From contig CBDDCD010000002.1 in NCBI GenBank assembly GCA_965226025.1, positions 62,001 to 126,000 of the forward strand: 64,000 nucleotides of DNA. The letters run 5' to 3'. Made by a program: the position numbers and the translations under genes. The notes under the pieces were generated by a model, which made no database searches, had not been told where the DNA came from, and was given only the letters and a program-made list of their open reading frames with translations. This DNA comes from Moanibacter sp965226025 (GTDB lineage Bacteria; Verrucomicrobiota; Verrucomicrobiia; Opitutales; UBA2987). Shown in pieces: positions 58,467 to 64,000 of this stretch (position 1 is the first letter of the stretch; the number at the start of each line of letters is the position of its first letter).

Positions 58467-60285
58467 AGAGCCCGTCCCAGTGGTGGAAACAATTGATTTT
58501 TAATGAGTTATGGGCAAAAAAAAGGCCGGATAGAGCTGCAAAAAGCTCGATCCGGCGAAAAAGGGCGCTTATGCTTGCGTTAGTCAAATACAAAGCACGC
58601 CCTTCTCATGAAAAATATTGCCGTACAAAGCTTCCTGCGTCCAGCCCTAACTCCAGTCATTCGATGCAAAGACTACACCGTGTTTCTGGAAACAATGGAG
58701 CGGATTGACCGGGTTTTGATCGACTCCTCGCTGGAAAGGGAGGCGATCGTAAAAGCCTTGGAAGGATGGGATGAAGCGGGAGGGAAGGATCGGGAGCGAC
58801 GCGCTCTAAGAGCGATAAAAGCGCTGCGGGTGGAGGTGGTGCGTCATTTACTCGGAGGGATATCCTTTCGTTGTCTGTCGCAGGAGTTGGGACGCAGTGA
58901 GCTTCTGGCTAATTTTTGCCGGGTGCGTGAGGTAGACGGGATCCGGAAAATATCGAAGAGCAGTCTGGAACGGGATTCGAAATTCTTCGACGAAGCGTAT
59001 CTGAGACAGCTGCATGCAAGGATGACCGAGGTGGTGGGCAATGCTGAACATTGTGGTGAGGCAGGATTAGAGAAGCCGATCGATACGAGGGAATGCCTGA
59101 TCGACGCCACTTGCCTGGAAGCGAACATCCACTGGCCCGTGGACTGGGTCTTGCTCAAGGATGTGGGAGCAACGCTGCTCAAGGCGATCAGTCTGATCCG
59201 GCAGGCGGGAATGAAACAGCGCATGCCCCAGGGAGCAAAGGGATTGGCTCGGGAGATGAACAAACGGTGCCTGGAGATGACGCATGCGCGTCGGCGCCGG
59301 GAGGCGGGCAAAGCGCGTAAAGGGATCCTGCGGCGGATGAAGCTATTGCTCAAGAAGATTGAGGGCCATGCCCTTCGCCACCGTGACTTATTGGAAGCTA
59401 TGTGGATGCAAAGCGATTACACCGAGAAGAAGGCGAGCCGAATCATCGAGCGAATGGATGGTATGTTAGAGCAGATACCGCAGGTCATGAAACAGGCGCA
59501 CGAACGGATCATAGGGGGGCGGCAGGTGAAGAATGAGGAGAAGATCCTGAGCGCCTACGAACCTGAGATTGACGTCATCGTGCGAGGCAAGGCAGATCGG
59601 GAGGTGGAGTTTGGCAACACCCTTTATTTATGCGAGAGCGCAGAGGGATATCTGTTGGACTGGAAACTGTATGGGGGGCAGGCCCCGAGCGAATTGAAGC
59701 AGCTTTGGGAAAGTCTGGAGAGGCAAAAGGGCTTCGCTTTAGAGGAGAAGATCGAAGCGATCAGTGGGGATCGGGGCTATGCCTCGAAGGCGGCCAGCAA
59801 GCGGCTCCAGGCAGAGGGGATTTTTGACGCCCTTACGCCCCGCAATCCACAAGAGCTCAAGGAGCGGATGGAGGAGCCGCGCTTTGTCCGGTTGCAGCGA
59901 CGACGAGGGAGCACCGAAGGCCGGATCGGAGTGCTCAAGAACCGATGGCACGGGGGCAAGATACGCAGCAAAGGCTTTGACAACCGTAACCTTAGCGTGG
60001 CCTGGTCGGTTCTGTCCCACAATCTATGGAAAATCGCGCAGAGACTTGCGCAAGAACATGAGAAAGAGGCAACGCAGGCGGCATAGGGATCCAAGAATCG
60101 AGTCAGAGGCGCTTCCTTGGGAGAACTATCGACTCAAAGCGAGAGGAAGGGTGCTGGAAAGGTGCATAACGGATAAAAGGTAAGCTACCGAGGACGGAAG
60201 GCATGTCGTGGTCTACATAACGTGACGAAGATTGATATCGGTATCAGGCTTCCACCCAAATCCTCTCGGATTTGGGACAGCCTCT
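58467..60285 (+). mobile_element. 1819-bp insertion sequence, copy 3
   Basis: Flanked by ATGT duplications (58463-58466, 60286-60289). Inserted in codon 29 of a phyH gene, in opposite orientation to it. Ends AGAGCCCGTCCCA and GGGACAGCCTCT. Confidence 0.96.
58608..60086 (+). CDS. DDE transposase of the 1819-bp IS (copy 3)
   Basis: 492 residues, intact and by eye identical to copy 2. See copy 1 for motifs. Identity of copies 2 and 3, 4.5 kb apart, points to very recent transposition from one to the other or from a common source. Confidence 0.9.
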   Translation: MKNIAVQSFLRPALTPVIRCKDYTVFLETMERIDRVLIDSSLEREAIVKALEGWDEAGGKDRERRALRAIKALRVEVVRHLLGGISFRCLSQELGRSELLANFCRVREVDGIRKISKSSLERDSKFFDEAYLRQLHARMTEVVGNAEHCGEAGLEKPIDTRECLIDATCLEANIHWPVDWVLLKDVGATLLKAISLIRQAGMKQRMPQGAKGLAREMNKRCLEMTHARRRREAGKARKGILRRMKLLLKKIEGHALRHRDLLEAMWMQSDYTEKKASRIIERMDGMLEQIPQVMKQAHERIIGGRQVKNEEKILSAYEPEIDVIVRGKADREVEFGNTLYLCESAEGYLLDWKLYGGQAPSELKQLWESLERQKGFALEEKIEAISGDRGYASKAASKRLQAEGIFDALTPRNPQELKERMEEPRFVRLQRRRGSTEGRIGVLKNRWHGGKIRSKGFDNRNLSVAWSVLSHNLWKIAQRLAQEHEKEATQAA

Positions 60286-60372
60286 ATGTACAGCCTCGAC
60301 CGCGGCGTCTCGATGCTCTCGTGACATTCGGCCCGAGAACCGCTCTTTTTCGCTCACGTCGATTTCTACCAT

Positions 60373-60785
60373 GGAGTGCCTTTGCGTCCCGACAGGTTCG
60401 AATTCTGGGGGGCTTTCCGGCCTATTCGAAAATACACCCTCTTCTCAGCATTTGAGTAATCAACTATCCGGGTCCCTTATTCGATTGCGGAGGATGCAGA
60501 CGACAATACTGCCTTATTACGCTCTTCCGGTGCTCTATTAGCTCCAGAATTAAGATCCCAGCACCTTCTGGAGTAAAGGCGAAGGAGGAGCAATCCTCGT
60601 CTTACTCTTTGTCTCGCGTCTCTGTCGCTATCTGTTCCCACCATCGTCTGCCTACAACGCTTCGTAGATCTCGCAGCCGCCCTGATTGCAACTTCCACTC
60701 CATCATTCGTTGCCGTTCTTAAATTCGCTGCATACCCGACAACTACAGGGTTGCCTCGCCATCAAAGGCCGAATAATCCAACCCC
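60373..60785. other. 413-bp divergent gap
   Basis: No gene supported. A CTCCAGAA/TTCTGGAG hairpin (60542-60573) is present. Promoters for the split phyH gene and for the next gene should be here; none recognised. Confidence 0.4.
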
Positions 60786-61721
60786 ATGAAAATATCGGTA
60801 TGGGACGGCGGGCTTTCGGACTCGTATCTGCGGCAGGTCACTCAACTCGGCGCTGAAGGAATAGACTTTGGAGGCGGGACCGCGTTTCCCGGAGTCACCG
60901 AGCGGGGATACCCGGACTTCGATGAAGTCGTGCGAATCAGAAAACGGATCCGATCCTGGGGGCTCGACATCAATCGAGTGACGCTGCCCGACATCACCGA
61001 GAAATTCATGCAGAATCAGCCCGGTGGGGATGAGGAGCTGGAGAATGCGTGCGAAGCCGTTCGAGTGTTCGGGAAAGCCGGAATTCCAATCGTCCGGCAG
61101 CGGTTTGCGGGAGATACGTTCGATTTATCGGAACACTATACGTCCGTCCATCGTGGCGGCTATACTTCGAGGGGAGAACGCCCGATTCGGTCTGACCCCC
61201 CTCCGCAGGTTCCTACCCACGAAGAATTGGACCAATGGTGGAGTCGATTCGTCACCGTCTATGAGGCGTTGGTTCCATTAGTGGAGGAGATGGGAATTCT
61301 CCTCGCCCTCCATCCTTCCGACATTCCGCACCCCAACACGCCTTTCGGTGGTTTGGGGTTCCATCGCGTCATCGATGCCTTCCCCAGCGCCAACGTCGGC
61401 TACCTCTACTGCTGCGGTACCCGTGCCGAAGCGGGCGGATCGTCAATTGTCTGCGACGAGATCAGCAACTACGGACGCAAAGGGAAGATCTTCACCGTTC
61501 ACATGCGCAATGTCCGTGGCAGCCTCGCCACTGCCGATGGTTTCGAGGAAGTGCTGCTGGACGACGGCGACATGAATATCGCCAAAATTATCAAGGAGCT
61601 CCAGAAGGTCGGCTTCAACGGATTCATCAATCCCGACCACATTCCGAGCCTTGAAGGCGACGTCGGCCTGGCCTATTCCGTCGGCTACCTAAAAGCTATT
61701 CTGGCATCGTTGGCCGCTTAG
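60786..61721 (+). CDS. Mannonate-dehydratase (UxuA)-like TIM-barrel protein
   Basis: 311 residues, shorter than UxuA (~350-395). LLALHPSDIP, VGYLYCCGTRAE, IFTVHMRNVRG, FEEVLLDDGDMNIAKII, GFINPDHIPSLEGD are the UxuA-type manganese-binding and active-site segments (His, Cys, His, Asp, His). Converts D-mannonate to 2-keto-3-deoxygluconate in glucuronate catabolism, or a related sugar acid. The N-terminus is shortened, so the substrate may differ. No operon partner; flanked by phyH genes. Confidence 0.85.
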   Translation: MKISVWDGGLSDSYLRQVTQLGAEGIDFGGGTAFPGVTERGYPDFDEVVRIRKRIRSWGLDINRVTLPDITEKFMQNQPGGDEELENACEAVRVFGKAGIPIVRQRFAGDTFDLSEHYTSVHRGGYTSRGERPIRSDPPPQVPTHEELDQWWSRFVTVYEALVPLVEEMGILLALHPSDIPHPNTPFGGLGFHRVIDAFPSANVGYLYCCGTRAEAGGSSIVCDEISNYGRKGKIFTVHMRNVRGSLATADGFEEVLLDDGDMNIAKIIKELQKVGFNGFINPDHIPSLEGDVGLAYSVGYLKAILASLAA

Positions 61722-61799
61722 TCGACTGAATGTACTACGGGGGACTAGGCCACGGGACTAAGGGTTGCGACTAAGAGGAGTGACTAAGTGTATAACCCT

Positions 61800-62591
61800 T
61801 CAGTTTTCCGCGAACCCAGGATACTCCAACGCCCGCATCCTCTGGATCCAGTGCTGCCGTCTTCGGCTGTGGTGTGGATTCGCAAGCCAGTCAGGCGGAT
61901 GTATCGGACCGTCAGGCAGGCCGAATTTCTCCATCGTATCCGCGTTTCGCTGTCCCTGTATCCGAGTAGCTTCTGTCTCCTCCGGCGTCTTCGGGTTGTT
62001 GTAGTAGACGAGTGTAGACATCCGGCGGTTGTCCGAGCCTCCACAGCTCGCGTGCCAGAGCCGCAGATCGAATCCCACCACATCACCGGGTTCAGATGCA
62101 CAGACGAAAGCAGGGACCTCGGGAATCTCGAGGCGGGATTCTTCCCGTGCTTCAATCAGCTGATTGTGATAGGGAGGCCAATGTGAACCGGGTAGGACGC
62201 GAAGGGCGCCAGTCTCCGGACCAACCGGATCGAGATAGAAAGCGAACTTAATCCCATACTGATGGAGACTACCTGTATCAGGATGCCACCTCGTGTCGCC
62301 GACATAGCGATTGGCGTCGCAAGCCATTCCGATCACATCGTCGCCGTAAAGCTGTTCGGCGGCATCACAAAATCGCGGGTCTTCCAGCAGGGCCGCGAAG
62401 TACGGTGTCTCCTCCCCCAACATCGGCACCCAGTGCCGGGCCGATCCGTCAAAAGGTTTGTCTCTGTAGGCCGTGTCCAGACCGTGGTCGAATTCCCTCT
62501 CGATCGTCTGAATTTCATCTGGATCGAACACTTTTCGCAGGACCAAAAATCCGAATGTCTGAAAATGGTGGATCTGTTGTTTCGACAGCAT
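61800..62591 (-). CDS. Phytanoyl-CoA dioxygenase (PhyH)-family oxygenase
   Basis: 263 residues, intact. IHHFQTFGFLVLRKVFDPDEI is the family N-terminus; TRWHPDTGSLHQYG gives the His-x-Asp iron ligands, GALRVLPGSHWP the conserved loop, DVVGFDLRLWHASCGG the distal His, and NNRRMSTLVYY-like SDNRRMSTLVYY the 2-oxoglutarate-binding Arg. Non-haem iron hydroxylase of unknown substrate; these are highly expanded in marine Verrucomicrobiota and Planctomycetota. Divergent from the epimerase gene. Confidence 0.9.
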   Translation of the reverse strand: MLSKQQIHHFQTFGFLVLRKVFDPDEIQTIEREFDHGLDTAYRDKPFDGSARHWVPMLGEETPYFAALLEDPRFCDAAEQLYGDDVIGMACDANRYVGDTRWHPDTGSLHQYGIKFAFYLDPVGPETGALRVLPGSHWPPYHNQLIEAREESRLEIPEVPAFVCASEPGDVVGFDLRLWHASCGGSDNRRMSTLVYYNNPKTPEETEATRIQGQRNADTMEKFGLPDGPIHPPDWLANPHHSRRRQHWIQRMRALEYPGFAEN

Positions 62592-62736
62592 GGGCTAGGA
62601 CTATCCGTCAGAATCCTGTCTTTCGAGCAAAATAATGACCGGGAGTTGGCTTACTGCAATTTAGAGCCTGACTGCTCACTGCTTGAACTCCAGGATCCAA
62701 TAGGGTAGTCGGTTCTCCCAAGGAGAAGGAGAGAAT

Positions 62737-63138
62737 ATGTATCAAGGACTCGATCACATAGCTATTGCCGTTGAGGACACCGAAGCGGCTCTTGAAATCT
62801 GGCACAAGCGGTTCGGTTTCCCCGTCCTCTTTTCTGAAAAGGTCAACGACGAAACCGTACTCCTCACTCACTTGGATCTGGGAAACACACACCTTCAGTT
62901 GGTTGAACCTCTCGTCGAAGGACATCCCCTGCAGGAGTGGCTGAAGGCAAACGGTTCAGGCCTGCACCACGTCTGCCTGAAAGTGGAGAATGTGAGCGAA
63001 TCGTTCGAGGCCGCCAAATCGAGCGAATGTCTTCCTCCCGGCCAGCCGCAACCGCATCAAGGCACTCAAGGCAAACGCGCTATGTTTCTGGATGCGGCCA
63101 ATACCGACGGTGTGCGAGTGGAGCTCACCGGACCGTGA
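62737..63138 (+). CDS. mce: Methylmalonyl-CoA epimerase (VOC fold)
   Basis: 133 residues, Shine-Dalgarno GGAGAAGGAGAG. LDHIAIAVEDTEAALEIW (metal His), LTHLDLGNTHLQLVEPL (His/Gln/Glu), GLHHVCLKVENV, and VELTGP (metal Glu), with QGTQGKRAMFLDAANTDGVRVEL closely matching the family C-terminus in pieces. Interconverts (R)- and (S)-methylmalonyl-CoA in propionate metabolism. No mutase genes are nearby. Confidence 0.9.
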   Translation: MYQGLDHIAIAVEDTEAALEIWHKRFGFPVLFSEKVNDETVLLTHLDLGNTHLQLVEPLVEGHPLQEWLKANGSGLHHVCLKVENVSESFEAAKSSECLPPGQPQPHQGTQGKRAMFLDAANTDGVRVELTGP

Positions 63139-63191
63139 ACCTTGATCTAGTGAAAGCGTTGTTTCCGCCTTTCATGCCATCAGCAGGTAAT

Positions 63192-63290
63192 CTGGTATCC
63201 CACGGGCTTGCCCCGTGGTCTCTAAGGTTTCTGGGCTACACCGCACTTTTGCTCCCTTTCTCAAATGATCCCCCAGGCTTGTCCTGGGGA
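63192..63290. repeat. Two similar hairpins
   Basis: CCACGGG-CTTG-CCCCGTGG near 63200 and CCCCAGG-CTTG-TCCTGGGG near 63271 share the layout 7-8 bp stem with CTTG; a common type of intergenic hairpin, without U-runs. The 270-bp gap holds nothing else recognised. Confidence 0.5.
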
Positions 63291-63408
63291 GAATTCAGGG
63301 CCCTCGGTTAAAGTCCGAATACAGGGGAAAGGATGTATTAAGCATTCTCCACAATAGAAATTTAGCCTCGATCCAGTTGTTCTCCCCCTTGCCATTACGT
63401 CAGAATGT

Positions 63409-64000
63409 CTACCCAAATCGGAAGGCATACACGTCTGCGTCACTCAGCATCATACGAAGGCGCACGGGACGGCCTGCAAGGCTCGCGACTTCGATTCCGT
63501 CCCGCCACCGCACGACGCCTTCGATCTCGTCACCGACCATTGCCATCTGGTCCGTGAGGGCGAAGTCCTCGATCGGGGTCCCATCGGCATCCTGGAGTTC
63601 GACCCCCACGCTGCCCACCGCCGACGTGGCGTAGTTGAGCGTCAACTCGTTCCCCCTAAAACGTAACGGACGCGTGACCACTTCGCCACCTTCGTAAGGT
63701 CCGTTCACAGAAGCGAAACCGTCCATCCGAACGGTTCCACGCCGGAGGCGACAGCTGCTGTGGCGGTAGTTCTCCACCCAGTAGAGGGACAGTTCATCCT
63801 CCGCCGTCGGCACTACGCCGCAGGCAATGCACATATTGCGGTCCGTCCAGTTCCTGGGATCGCGCCCGGGACGAAGGAAGGCCTCGAGGAAGGAGCGATC
63901 CCAATTGACGCCATCACGGCTGCTGATCAGGACACCGTCGCTGATCCCGGAATCGGGATGATCCGGATCGATCTGCCTCTCGGGTAAAAAACGGTAGGGA
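63409..64000 (-). CDS. Glycoside-hydrolase/propeller-type protein, C-terminal part (start beyond window)
   Basis: Open to the right edge; 197 codons in the window. PERQIDPDHPDSGISDGVLISSRDG and NWTDRNMCIACGVV are blade motifs of five-bladed-propeller hydrolases (GH32/43/33-like), followed by a C-terminal beta-sandwich: VTRPLRFRGNELTLNYATSA, GSVGVELQDADGTPI, GDEIEGVVRWRDG, LAGRPVRLRMMLSDADVYAFRFG. Such tails occur in sugar-active secreted proteins of Planctomycetota and Verrucomicrobiota. Which glycosidase, if any, cannot be told. Confidence 0.75.
   Translation of the reverse strand, partial: PYRFLPERQIDPDHPDSGISDGVLISSRDGVNWDRSFLEAFLRPGRDPRNWTDRNMCIACGVVPTAEDELSLYWVENYRHSSCRLRRGTVRMDGFASVNGPYEGGEVVTRPLRFRGNELTLNYATSAVGSVGVELQDADGTPIEDFALTDQMAMVGDEIEGVVRWRDGIEVASLAGRPVRLRMMLSDADVYAFRFG

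Larger units (their letters stand above)
57698..60372 (-). pseudogene. Phytanoyl-CoA dioxygenase-like gene interrupted by IS copy 3
   Basis: The main part (58466 down to 57698) starts in frame with HRDGLIVLNGVV and contains GHQPVHVDSGQLWP (His-x-Asp iron ligands) and LWHRGMPN (distal His), a Fe(II)/2-oxoglutarate oxygenase of the PhyH family. The first 29 codons lie beyond the IS: ATG at 60372, MVEIDVSEKERFSGRM, SREHRDAAVEAVH. Removing the 1819-bp IS and one ATGT copy joins AVEAVH to RDGLIV perfectly. The remaining downstream ORF could restart from a TTG in the IS end (MFPPLGRAL), so residual expression is possible. Confidence 0.9.

Noticed and set aside
60395..60425. GGTTCGAATTC, resembling the T-loop of a tRNA
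   Set aside because: The flanking bases do not form a 5-bp T-stem and no anticodon arm or acceptor stem can be drawn.
60477..60698. Minus-strand 73-codon ORF in the gap before the UxuA-like gene
   Set aside because: Arg-rich, no ribosome-binding site, no recognisable motif; likely chance.

Overview
This 64-kb stretch reads as chromosomal DNA of a Verrucomicrobiota bacterium, probably of the Opitutae/Puniceicoccales type. That is an inference from gene content: two PEP-CTERM proteins, secreted proteins with the Asp-rich DPDKDGLENLIEFALD signature and N-terminal NHQGRV domains, DUF2851 and DUF3127 proteins, a CotH protein with lamin-tail domains, a formylglycine sulfatase, two phytanoyl-CoA-dioxygenase-like proteins, a mandelate-racemase enzyme and a mannonate-dehydratase-like protein. 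I see no rRNA, tRNA, CRISPR array or prophage.

Layout. 1-6 kb (minus strand): two tandem secreted beta-helix-like paralogues (the first runs off the left edge, the second has a frameshift) and a smaller secreted protein. 6.5-10 kb: an alpha/beta hydrolase divergent from mutS. 10.4-12.4 kb: two paralogous PEP-CTERM proteins. 12.6-14.4 kb: an AsmA-like membrane protein. 14.5-18.6 kb: a chemotaxis-flavoured module, cheD-HDOD, cheD-HDOD, a 36-codon receiver-domain stub, a CheX-like phosphatase and a decayed HDOD fragment, with no receptor or CheA. 18.7-24 kb: UvrD-type helicase, frameshifted M48 protease, DUF3127 protein, sulfatase. 24.2-32.4 kb: first copy of a 1819-bp IS, CotH protein, racemase-family enzyme, and a second, frameshifted transposon. 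33-41.6 kb: secreted and small membrane proteins, cyclase-family protein, penicillin acylase, SixA-like phosphatase. 41.6-45.3 kb: soluble histidine kinase plus receiver, and two divergent S26B/SipW-like peptidase-domain proteins. 45.3-52.4 kb (minus): the core operon nusA-infB-rbfA-nrnA-truB-ribF. 52.5-60.4 kb: a DruA-domain/ISAs1 transposase split by the second IS copy, a DUF2851 gene, and a phyH gene cleanly split by the third IS copy. 60.8-64 kb: mannonate-dehydratase-like protein, intact phyH protein, methylmalonyl-CoA epimerase, and the C-terminus of a glycoside-hydrolase-like protein.

The most unusual aspect is the density and variety of short intergenic repeats. There is a 15-base motif, TAGGAATCTGTCGGA, whose first three bases are the stop codons of six or seven different genes. 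There are two copies of a ~217-bp structured element whose outer stem differs in sequence between copies but remains perfectly paired. There are three perfect palindromes sharing a GACGNCCGTC core with unrelated arms, and at least three further dispersed families. Together with three 1819-bp IS copies that still have 4-bp target duplications and at least four frameshifted or interrupted genes, this suggests a genome in active rearrangement. Some frameshifts could be assembly errors.
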